DNA of 64,000 bases from Paenarthrobacter nitroguajacolicus JCM 14115 (GTDB lineage: Bacteria > Actinomycetota > Actinomycetes > Actinomycetales > Micrococcaceae). The stretch spans positions 18,107 through 82,106 of the forward strand of contig BBFS01000009.1 in NCBI GenBank assembly GCA_001313365.1. Direction: 5' to 3'. The position numbers were made by a program, and so were the translations under genes. A model generated the notes under the pieces. The model did not search any database. It saw nothing but the letters and a program-made list of their open reading frames with translations, and was not told the origin of the DNA. Position 1 is the stretch's first letter, and each line of letters starts with the position of its first letter. This document shows, piece after piece, positions 1-8,926 of the stretch.

Positions 1-529
1 CGCGGGCCGGGGGGGCTACGGGGGGGCGCCGATCAGCCTCGGGACCGGTTGGAAGGACTGGACTCTTACAGTTGGTTCGTGGCGGAAGTCCGATGCACGA
101 CCGAGCATCGTTGGCTACGATCCCGCTGGTCGCTTGTTCCATATCAGCAATCCATCCGGCACCTCATTGGGCGCCCGGGTTCAGATTGGTACAGGTTGGG
201 CCGGATTGGACATCGCCCAGATGGACTTCGACAAGGACTCCAACATGGACCTCCTGGCCAAGAATTCCGCCGGTGACCTGTTGCTATACCGGTCAAACGG
301 CAGTGGAGCCCTGGTCCAGGAAGCGCCCGGCATAGTGGGAACCGGTTGGAACGTGGTCAACAGCTACGGAGCCATCCGTGGTTTCGCAGGAGTCGGTTCC
401 ACCGGAATCCTGGCGCGGACCACCGGCGGCGATCTGCGCTACTACCCTGTAGGACAGAATCGCAGCTGGGGCTCACCCACCAAAGTTGGCACTGGTTGGG
501 GGCGGCTGAGAATCCTCGCACCCGCCTGA
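1..529 (+). CDS. C-terminal part of a VCBS/FG-GAP repeat surface protein (partial)
   Basis: The reading frame is open from the left edge to a TGA at 527-529, so the start lies outside the window. The protein repeats a unit of the type 'GTGW ... DFDKDSNMDLL ... GDLLLYR ... NGSG', which is the FG-GAP/VCBS beta-propeller pattern with a calcium-binding D-x-D-x-[DN] loop. Such repeats are found at the C-termini of secreted enzymes in Arthrobacter-like bacteria. Two poly-G runs at 11-16 and 21-26 may disturb the frame at the very start. The same repeat type ends the surface protein at 3727-6826. The catalytic N-terminal part, if any, cannot be seen, so the function of the whole protein is unknown. 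Confidence 0.7.
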   Translation, partial: AGRGGYGGAPISLGTGWKDWTLTVGSWRKSDARPSIVGYDPAGRLFHISNPSGTSLGARVQIGTGWAGLDIAQMDFDKDSNMDLLAKNSAGDLLLYRSNGSGALVQEAPGIVGTGWNVVNSYGAIRGFAGVGSTGILARTTGGDLRYYPVGQNRSWGSPTKVGTGWGRLRILAPA

Positions 530-566
530 AGTTAGACGCCGGCGCTACGAGTCCGAAATTCGGCAA

Positions 567-607
567 GGGCCTGCACACTCCGAAAAGGAGTGCGCAGGCC
601 CTTTCGC
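567..607 (+). terminator. Rho-independent terminator
   Basis: A 15-base stem (567-581 with 587-601, one mismatch) closes a GAAAA loop and is followed by a short T-containing tail. It sits 38 bases after the stop of the FG-GAP protein. Confidence 0.8.
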
Positions 608-793
608 ATTTGGCAAAAACTACGCAAAGGAAACAAATAATGTTTAGGCCAACGGACAGGTCTAAATCCCGGGATTGCGTGATCTAATGAAGGTGGTCTC
701 ACGTATTGGCTGTTCAGCGCATTCGGGAAACGGGCTTTGTTTGGGGGGGGCAAGCGAAGGTCACCAATGCGCACAATCAAGGAGTGATCTTTC

Positions 794-2147
794 ATGGCGT
801 TTACCGTTTCAACGGCCAAGGTCAGCATTTCGCCGCCGCTTGACGTCAATCCCTACATGGCGGGGGGGTACGGGACCCTCGACGGCGGCCGGGAGGCCAC
901 CAGCAGCGCCCCCTACGAATCACTGTGGGTTCGGGCGATCGTGCTTTGGGAAAACGGCTCCCCCCAACCTGATCATGAGCGTGGATATTCTTGCCCTGCC
1001 CAGATCCCTCCATCAGCGGGCCCGGCAACGGATCCTGGAGTTGGCAAGCTGGTCCAACGGCGACATCCTGATTCAGTCCACCCACACCCATAACGGGCCG
1101 GCCGTCGTTGACACCCTCCACCCGTTCATGTGCTACGGGCTGTCAGATTTGTCAATGGTGGAGACCTACAGCCAGCACTTGGAGAACGACCTCGTGGACG
1201 CTGCCAGTGAAGCGCTCAACGCCTCGCAGACCGCCGTCACTTTGGATTACAAGGTCACAACGGCCAGCATCGCGTACAACCGGGTGGGCCTTCCCTACCT
1301 TGAGAACACAGTCCCCCGTCATCGTGCACGCAAGCCAAACGGCAACGCCGCGGCGGTGATCTTCAATTACGCATGCCATCCGGTCGCGGCAGGTATGCGC
1401 ACACTTTTCGACGGCGATTTCCCCGCCGGGGGGGCGTGCAACTACATCGAAAACACCAACCCTGAGTGTTTTGCCTTATTCCTGCAGGGAGCGGCTGGAG
1501 ATCAGAACCCCATGGGCGTACCCAGTTGGGAGTTGAGGGACGAGTACGCCACCAGGCTCGGTGCTGCTGTTGATGTGGCCATGCAGACGCCGGGAAGGAG
1601 CATTGGCAGCCCGCTCCAGACCAGCTACCAAGAAGTTCAGATACCACTGGACATCACGCCCACGGCCGGAAACCTGGCAGCTGTCCGGGCCGCTTATGCG
1701 TCCCGGCTTCCCAACCTCGATGGCAATCCCGCCTGGTATGGACGTCACGCCCAGGTCATGATCGGTCGAATTGATAGCGGCAGTTATGAAACCTCAGTCG
1801 TTTGTCCCTTCCAGGTGTGGAAGTTCGGAGGCAGCCCTCAACTGAGGATCGGGATCGTCGGTGGCGAGCTGGTGAGCGGCTATGCCGCATACTTCCGGGC
1901 AAGGTTCGGCGGTGCAAACGGCGTGATCGTCGGGGGCTACGGAAACGAATCGTGCTATTACGTGCCCAGTGCACAGTTCCTGCCACCCTACTCATCCGGC
2001 GGCAGCTATGAGGGCGGCTGGGACCCGGACCATCCCGGGATCGCTGGCGGCTCCATGACTGTGTACGGACACATCGGCCACTTCCGTGGCGGAACAACGG
2101 GCGTAGAAGCAACTGTCATCAACACACTGAACTCGATGTTCGCCTAA
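794..2147 (+). CDS. neutral/alkaline ceramidase-like protein (one frameshift)
   Basis: The ATG at 794 follows an AAGGAG ribosome site at 779-784. The product resembles the N-terminal domain of neutral/alkaline non-lysosomal ceramidases (PF04734 type): 'PYESLWVRAIVL' near the start, the metal-binding-like 'STHTHNGP' about residue 95, 'NYACHPVAAG' and 'FLQGAAGDQNP' in the middle, and 'GGYGNESCYYVP' near the end. At about 450 residues it is shorter than full ceramidases (about 650-700), as if the C-terminal immunoglobulin-like domain is absent. No clear signal peptide is seen. The frame changes at a C run at 960-965, where one extra C over 'SPPNL' explains the break. True ceramide hydrolysis is not shown; bacterial members often have other amide or unknown substrates. 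Confidence 0.75.
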
Positions 2148-2160
2148 GCACCGTGAACGT

Positions 2161-2192
2161 CGAAGGCCTTGGTCTCCGGAGCAAGGCCTTCG
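2161..2192 (+). terminator. inverted repeat, probable terminator
   Basis: A perfect 11-base stem (2161-2171 with 2182-2192) with a 10-base loop lies 13 bases after the ceramidase-like stop codon. No T tract follows, so termination may be weak. Confidence 0.5.
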
Positions 2193-2296
2193 ATGTACGC
2201 GCGCCGCCAATTTTCGTAGCGGTATCGATACCCGATTCGCAGCCAAATTCATTGACCGGCGTTCGGGTTATGGCAACCATGGAGGTGGAGGTCACC

Positions 2297-3054
2297 ATGC
2301 GAACCCTGTACCCGGCCGCTGCGGCGCTGCTACTGCTTGTGGCTGGTTGCTCAGGCGCTACGACACCCACGACGACGCCTTCGACCGGGGGGGCATCGTC
2401 CGGTTCTTCTGCATCGGCACCTCCCACCCCAACACCCTCATCATCAGCCACCTCGAGTCCCGAACCAACGGAACCAGGCGAAGGCAGCGGGCAGGGTGCC
2501 GGCGCGCCTGATGATTCAGGCCGGTTCTCGTACTTATGTTCAAGCCTGAACGAGGCTGTTCCAGACGTTGCGTACACAAGCCTCGCCGAGGTTTGGGCTT
2601 CCTCGGAATATGTCCGGCTGGCTTCCTGCACGGCAAACTACGAGGGGCCTGTCCCGTTCGAACCCACCGAAGATGAAGCGAGGATCATCTCCATAGCTGA
2701 GCCCGGCGTGCCACCATCGAAGGACTCGAAGCCTACCTAACTGCATTGTCGCTTTGTAGCCGCGTCAGCGACGAAGCAGCTTCCGAGCTCTTCGGACGCA
2801 GCAGCCGGCAGATGCTGCAGGCAGCCGGCGAGCTATGCCCGAGGGCGCCACAAGGAAGAGTCATTGGTTTTTGGGCGTCCGGCGAAAGAGCCGCGGACGG
2901 CGAGTATGCGGTGACGAACGACGGCCTGGTTCCCGGAAAGTTCCATCTCCGGAAGACCCCCCCGCCGGAGGGCTGCACGTGGTCGGTGACGGCCTCTGAC
3001 GGCAGCACGAAGCCAGCGGCGGCGCAGCTGAAGGCCAATCAGGAATACTCCTGA
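2297..3054 (+). CDS. secreted lipoprotein A, function unknown (one frameshift)
   Basis: The ATG at 2297 is preceded by GGAGGTGGAG. The N-terminus is a lipoprotein signal peptide ending in the lipobox LVAGC, followed by a Thr/Ser/Pro-rich linker of about 50 residues that should span the cell wall. A compact domain follows, with 'TSLAEVWASSEYVRLASC' and 'YEGPVPFEPTEDEA'. The frame moves by one base near 2702-2710; the continuation reads 'ATIEGLEAYLTALSLC' and ends at 3054. The next gene has the same domain. I do not recognise a described family. The linker and lipobox point to an outer-membrane-leaflet-facing, wall-embedded position. Confidence 0.7.
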
Positions 3055-3195
3055 AAGAAAAAGACGTACTAACTAGTGACAAATGCGGAATTTGGGAGAA
3101 GATAGAGTAATGCAGCCGGCAACGGCTGGGGCGAAAATCCAACTGCATGCGGAGCTGGGGAGCATCCGAATGAAGTGGGGGATCCCTCGGTGGAC

Positions 3196-3727
3196 ATGCC
3201 AAGACGCGCTATCGTCCAGCTTGGCCTAGCCGGTCTCGTTCTTACAGGCTGCTCGGTCAAGGTCGTTGAAAATGTTGAGCCATTCAGGCTGGGCGTGACG
3301 AATGCCGCGATGCCGACAAACCACGCGTCGAAAGACCCGAACCAGTAAAGCGCTATCAATTTGAGTGCCGCGGAATAAATGGAAATCCGCTCATCATCTT
3401 GTCGAGCCTTGAAGAGGTTTGGGCCAACACGCAATACAAGAAATTCGCAGATGTCGTGGTGACATATGTGGGCCCTCAGCCCCCCCAGGTTTTGGTGGCC
3501 GAAGAAAATGCCGCGGTAAATGGCGCTCTTGAAACGGGGGGGCCGTTGGCGCCCGCAATGACATTTGCCTTTTGATTATAAAAGCCTGCACCAGAAACAA
3601 TCCACCAACCATAAGTACGGCACTCTACGGGCTTGGCGGTGTTCCCATCGTCAAGGGAGCGCTCACCCTGGCGCCCATGGCACCACAGGCCGCAGTCCTG
3701 ACCAAGTGGCTGAAGGAAGTGGCGTGA
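3196..3727 (+). CDS. secreted lipoprotein B, paralogue of the preceding gene (frameshifted)
   Basis: The ATG at 3196 starts a signal peptide with lipobox LTGC. The frame breaks near 3335 (one base missing) and continues as 'RYQFECRGINGNPLIILSSL' then 'EEVWANTQYKKFADVVVTY' and 'VGPQPPQVLVAEENA'. This aligns with lipoprotein A, sharing SLxEVWAxxxY and YxGPxP. A second break near 3570 leads to a C-terminus ending 'LTKWLKEVA' with TGA at 3725-3727. The linker is shorter than in lipoprotein A. Its stop overlaps the start of the next gene, so the two are probably co-translated. Function is unknown. Confidence 0.6.
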
Positions 3728-6700
3728 TGGAACAGCAGGTAAGGCACGACGGCGTTGGCGGCTTCGCGGCCACAAGCTCACCACAGCATTGGCTGCGGTT
3801 CTTCTGACGGTTGCAGGTATGACAGCGGTGGTCTCCAGTACCCCCCCGCACACGCCGACCAACAGAAACAGATCATAGGAATCGGGCTCACCAAGCCGGC
3901 TGGAACGGTTCTGGACCCCATCGGCAGGATGTGGGTTTCAGACAGCGTGGCCGGATTCTGCCGGATGTCCGAACCAGTTAATGGCAACGCCGGCACCATT
4001 GAGGAGGACACGTGCTTGGGCGGAAGTCTGCCTGGAGCCGGACCGGGCCCCCCCAAAGTGCCCGGGGTTTCCATCGTGCTCGACCCGACGCCTGGCTCTC
4101 TCGGCAACGGCGACGAAACCGCCTTCATCCCGGACTCAGCCGTTGGGAGTTCACATGTTGTACGGGCTGTATGGAATCCGCCGCTGGACCTCTTTGAATA
4201 CAGCAGTACGCTGACGGTCCTCGACGGCGACGTCCGCCCGAACGCAGTATCGGACGGCCCGGACGGCAACATCTATCTGTCGTTCGCCAACGCCCGATCA
4301 ATCATCAAGATCGTTGATCCGACCATCATGCACCCAAGCATCGAATCCGTTGCGTCGGTCAGCACCCGGGCACTGGGCCTTGTGGCGGCAGGTTATGACA
4401 GCAATGGATATGTCAGTGTGTATGTTCTGGAAACCACTGGCCTACGGGCGTTCTCTGCCCCGGGCAACGGGGAGATGACAGATTACATACCCCTGGCTTC
4501 CTACAACGTTGGCGTCGCGGCGTCGATCTTCTACGACTACGACGCCCACGTTATCTACACGGGGACGAGCAGCGGCACGACCGCAGGCACAGACAAAGTG
4601 TCACGCCTCAACCTCGCCACCGGTGCAGTAGACAACCAATGGCTCTGGGCTTCAGCAAGATCAGCGGCCTGGGTATGCGCGGTGGCCAACTGCTGGTCCT
4701 GGACGACCCCCCCGGACAGTTGGGCTCCCCTCCGGGAACCGGCAGGGGGGGCAGCATCAGCATCCTCGGCGGCGCTGTGGCCAAAATTACTTCCGGCCCC
4801 CACGCTGGCGAGTGGTGCACAAGCTCCCAACCCCGAATTCACCAACGACACCACTCCAACGTTCGGTGTGGCAGCGGAACCAGCAGGCAGCGCTTTGGAG
4901 TGCTCCATGGGCGGTGCTTGGGTGGCCTGCACTGGCGGAACGTACACGTCAACTGCACTGAACAACGGACCGCAGACGTTCTCCGTCAGGCCGGCCCCCG
5001 GCGGGTTCCGGTTTCACGGACCTTCACAGTGGACACGGTCGCCCCGGCTGCGCCGGTCTTCACTGCCCCCAACAGTGGTCAAGTCGTCAACGGCAAACCG
5101 GTCCTCGGTGCCACTTTCGAGCCAGGAACAACACTCTCCTGTTCTGTTGACTCCACTGCCGATGCCGCTTTCCAGACCTGTGTACCTGGCGACACTTTCA
5201 CGCTCACAACTGCGGGCACCCATACATTGAGGATCCGCAGCACAGACTCAGCCGGGAATGTCAGCCTTGCTGCTGCACAGACCGTGACAGCTGATCTGAC
5301 GGCCCCCCAGGTAGCCATCACGGCTCCGGCCAGCGGGGGGCCACAGTGGGAGCCGGGTACCAGTTCCAGTTCGCCTCCACTTCTCCGGATGTGGCGGGAT
5401 TCCGCTGCCGCCTGGGAACCGATGCCTTCACCGCATGCACCTCACCCAAGGTCTATGCAGACATCGCCAACGGACCCAACAGGTTCGAGGTAGAGGCCCG
5501 GGATGTTGCCGGCAACACCACCGTCGCAGGCGTCAACTTCACCGTCTTCGTGGCGGACACGACACCACCTACAGTGACAGCCAGTCCCTTGGGCGGAACG
5601 TACGGTCCTGCAACCAAGGTCACGCTGACCGCGAATGAATCCGACGCCAAAATCTACTACACGGAAAATGGCACGACTCCTACCACGCCAGTACGCTCTA
5701 CACCGGTCCCATCACGATGGGAAGCAAGACCATCACGTACATGGCCGTCGACGCATCCAACAACGCCTCTGCACCCCCCCAAGCCCAGGTATACGTGTTG
5801 GACAATGTAGCGCCTACCGTGACTGCCAGCCGCAAGGTGCAACCTCACCCTCGGGCAAAAGGTCACACTGACCACCGAGACCGGCGCGAAGATCTACTAC
5901 ACCACGAACAACTCCACTCCGACGGTTTCCAGCTAGCGGGACCACAACAGTTACGGTGACTCCAACGGCAACCACTACGGTCAAGTACTTCGCCGTTGAT
6001 GCTGCAGGAAACCAATCCGCAGTAGCCTCGCAGACGTACACGTTGCCTGCGGCGCCAACCAACACCTGGAAGGACTACAACTCCGACGCAAGAACGACGT
6101 CTTGGCCAGGGACGCCGCCGGTACTTTGTGGCTCTACCCGGGCAACGGCACAGGCGGATGGCTGGGCAAGGTCAACACGGGTACTTCGTGGAACAACTAC
6201 AACCTGATTGTCCCAACGCGGGACTTCAGCGGGGACGGACGAAGTGATGTCCTGGCCAGGGACGCGTCCGGGCAGATGTGGCTCTTCAAAGGAAACGGCG
6301 TGGGCGGCTGGCAACCTCCTGAGGCAGCGGGCGCAGGCTGGAGCGGTATGACGTCCGTGATCGCCCCCCCGGGGATTTCAGCGGGGACGGCAAATCCGAT
6401 GTCCTGGCGAGGGACTCCTCTGGAGTCCTGTGGCTCTACAAGGGCGACGGCCTGGGGGAAGTTCAGCGCTGGCCGCACTCAAGTAGGAGCAGGTGGAACG
6501 TCATGAATGCCATCTTCAGCACGGGCGATTTCAACGGCGACGCGAAGACTGATGTGCTGGCCCGGGATACTGCAGGTGCTGTGGCTCTACCCTGGCAATG
6601 GCAGCAGTGCTGGGGGGGCATCCGCTCCCAAATCGGAAGCGGATGGAACGGCATGACAGCGCTGCTCGGCCCGGGAGACTTCAACGGGAATGGCAAAGCT

Positions 6701-6826
6701 GATGTACTTGCCCGGGACGCCAACGGCAACTTGTGGCTCTACCCAGGCAACGGTTCCGGGGGGGGCTGGCTGGCTTGGGGCCAGGTAGGCACCGGATGGC
6801 AAGGATTCACGTCGCTCCCCCCCTGA
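3727..6826 (+). CDS. large surface protein: NHL-like, Ig-like and FG-GAP repeats (several frameshifts)
   Basis: The ATG at 3727 overlaps the previous stop. After one frame slip the N-terminus reads 'RRWRLRGHKLTTALAAVLL', a signal peptide. The first third looks like an NHL/SMP-type beta-propeller ('GTVLDPIGRMWVSDS', 'DGPDGNIYLSFANA'). Ig-like modules follow, each beginning 'DTVAPAAPVF', 'DLTAPQVAI' or 'DTTPPTVTAS', including a chitobiase-type 'AKIYYTENGTTPTT' repeat present twice. The last 700 bases encode four or five FG-GAP repeats of the form 'DFSGDGRSDVLARDASG' and '[ND]LWLYPGNGSG'. At least six breaks occur, most at poly-G/C runs (3841, 4700-4760, 5330, 5690, 5830, 6100, 6370, 6430, 6590). 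It is likely an adhesin or wall-associated protein; no catalytic motif was seen. Confidence 0.7.
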
Positions 6827-6855
6827 TAGGGACCGGACATAGCTTGCCGTTTTGA

Positions 6856-6894
6856 GGGGGGGTGCATCGGAGAATATCCGGTGCACCCCCCTTT
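6856..6894 (+). terminator. Rho-independent terminator
   Basis: A strong stem pairs the G run and TGCATCGGA arm (6856-6871) with TCCGGTGCAC plus the C run (6877-6891), followed by TTT. The two arms have 7 G and 6 C, so both arms carry an anomalous run. Confidence 0.8.
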
Positions 6895-7044
6895 CGTCTG
6901 CTGCCAGCGGTGAAGCCGGTTCCCTTCCACAGAAGGTATCCAACAATGAACTAGACTGAGGGTTTGCAAGGAACTCGTGACAACAGCGTTGCGGGCTGCG
7001 GCTGGCGTTCAAGAATTCGTCGGCACGAACTACCGAGGAGAGTC

Positions 7045-7743
7045 TTGACTTTCGACCAGGCAGGCCAACCGGATCTCTCCGTTGTGATCCCGGTCTATAA
7101 CGGAGAACGGATTTTGGCGGCAACAATGGCCCGTCTTTCCGGCTACTTGACCAGTGGCACCTCCGAGATCATCATCGTGGAGAACGGTTCTTCCGACAAC
7201 ACACTCGAGGTCGCCCTCAAGCATGCGGTGGACACTCCCAACGTGACGTTCCAGGTTCTCCAGAGCCAAAAGGGCATGGGCAATGCATATCGCCGGGGCA
7301 TCGAAGCCAGCTCCGGCCGTAGAGTGCTTCTCACCGCCGACGATCTGCCGTTTGGCACAGATGATCTCGACGAAGACAAGAAGCTTGAAACCAAACCACA
7401 CATTGTCATCGGTTCGAAAGCCCATAAGGACTCGATCACCGAGCGCAGTGTCATTCGCGGTATTACCACTTTTGGTTTCAAGACGCTGCGACAGGTAATA
7501 CTCGGGTCTAAGATTGGTGACTCCCAAGGAACGTTGATCGTCGACGGCGACTGGCTTCGAAGCATGGTTGACCGCTTCGATGACCCCCCCGGGTTTCTTT
7601 TCAGCACCCAGGTTGTGTACGCCGCTGAGAAGCAAGGTTTCAGGATTGTTGAAGTCCCCCCCGTCACGCTGGCTCCCGACGACGAACCAGGCGAAACCAC
7701 CATCCGGACTGCCGACGTCGTAAAGATGTTCAAAGGCTGGTAG
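7045..7743 (+). CDS. family 2 glycosyltransferase
   Basis: A TTG start at 7045 follows GAGGAG at 7036-7041; the protein is 232 residues. It shows the GT-A fold signature of family GT2: 'DLSVVIPVYNGE' at the N-terminus, 'EIIIVENGSSDNT' about residue 35, 'QKGMGNAYRRGIEASSG', and an acidic 'LTADD' in the DxD position. It is about the size of dolichyl/polyprenyl-phosphate sugar synthases, which load a sugar on a polyprenyl phosphate at the cytoplasmic face. The following two membrane protein genes fit such a pathway. One in-frame extra Pro is likely in 'DDPPG'. The sugar donor is not predictable. Confidence 0.8.
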   Translation: MTFDQAGQPDLSVVIPVYNGERILAATMARLSGYLTSGTSEIIIVENGSSDNTLEVALKHAVDTPNVTFQVLQSQKGMGNAYRRGIEASSGRRVLLTADDLPFGTDDLDEDKKLETKPHIVIGSKAHKDSITERSVIRGITTFGFKTLRQVILGSKIGDSQGTLIVDGDWLRSMVDRFDDPPGFLFSTQVVYAAEKQGFRIVEVPPVTLAPDDEPGETTIRTADVVKMFKGW

Positions 7744-7801
7744 CCATGCGCCGCCGTCGGAGTGAGTTTGCCGTGGCGCCAAGCGCGGGAACGCATGCCT
7801 C

Positions 7802-8829
7802 ATGACGGGTTCAATCGCGGAAACACCTTCAAATGACAACGATCTGAATCCGGAACAGCCCGCTGCAAAGAGCACCAAGGCAAAGCTGGTCGACTTCGCC
7901 CGGCGAGCCTTGGTAGTGATCGTGTTCGCCGCCGCGGTGTATTTCATTGCAGTCCAATGGCCGCAAGTCCAAGCCACCGTCTTCGCCCTGCAATGGTGGC
8001 AGGTCCTGCTGTCCCTGTTGGCGCTCATCCCTGGCGTCCTCCTCGGGATGTACATGTGGCGGGTTGTCATGGCGAGTCTGCTCAGGTCAGTAGACATTGA
8101 ACCCCAAGGTTTGGTGCTCAACCAGATCTACCTGGTCGGCCAGATCGGCAAGTACCTGCCCGGCTCTGTGTGGGCATTCGTGCTTCAGATGGAGCTTGGC
8201 CGTAAAAACGGCATTGCGCGCGCACAGGTTTTCGTAGCATCCCTGGTGAGCACCGGAATCACCATTGGCGCAGCCTTGGTGGTTGGAGCTTCAGCTCTTC
8301 CAATCCTGGTGCAGCGGCAGCCCAATCTGCAGTGGCTGTACGTCATACTCCCGGTGGTGATCCTGGCGATGAACCCGAACGTCGTGACGTTCCTGGTCAA
8401 CATCGTTCTGCGAGTGTTCCGCCGGCCACCGCTCCCCGAACGAATTCAGGCCAACACCATGGTGAAGGCTTCATTCTTGGCGTTCTGATGTACCTGTGCT
8501 TCGGCCTGCACCTGTGGATCCTGGTTGGTCATGAGGCCACCCTCGACCTCGCAACGTTCCTGGTACTGACTGGTGCATTGGCTCTTGGAATGACGCTCGG
8601 AGTGCTGGCGTTCCTGCTTCCCGCCGGCGTAGGTGCCCGCGAAGCCATCTTGATCCTTGCCCTGGCCGGAATGATGAGCGCCGGTGCCGCGACGGCAATC
8701 GCTGCACTTTCGCGAATTATGTTCACGATCGCCGATCTGCTGTGCGTCGGTATCGCCTTCGTTCACTTCCGGTGGCGGCAACAATCCGCTTCCAAGACCT
8801 CCGTAGACTCCGCCTCCGAGGCCAAGTAG
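7802..8829 (+). CDS. lysylphosphatidylglycerol-synthase-type (UPF0104) membrane protein, one frameshift
   Basis: The ATG at 7802 opens a polytopic membrane protein of about 340 residues with some seven or eight hydrophobic segments, in the UPF0104/LPG synthase transmembrane family. 'GQIGKYLPGSVWAF' (about residue 115) is the family signature, followed later by 'FLLPAGVGAREAIL'. One base is lost near 8486; the frame resumes at 'LMYLCFGLHLWILVG'. Members often sit in polysaccharide and polyprenyl-glycoside clusters, and a flippase role has been suggested. It lies between a GT2 and a large GT-C-like membrane protein, so membrane transfer of a lipid-linked sugar is the likely context. Confidence 0.75.
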
Positions 8830-8832
8830 CAG

Positions 8833-8867
8833 GTGGTAACGGACGCCCTCCGGCTTTCCGTTACCAC
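8833..8867 (+). terminator. hairpin between membrane protein genes
   Basis: A perfect 11-base stem (8833-8843 with 8857-8867) with a 13-base loop sits directly after the stop at 8829. No T tract follows, so it could be an attenuator or processing site rather than a full terminator. Confidence 0.45.
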
Positions 8868-8926
8868 GGCAGTCTTTCTGGCCCATATCCAAACTTATGC
8901 CGCGCGCTAAGGAGCAAGCTAAGACC

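Noticed and set aside
5453..6065. Minus-strand open frames opposite the FG-GAP/Ig protein
   Set aside because: They are compositional shadows of the repeat-rich + strand gene.
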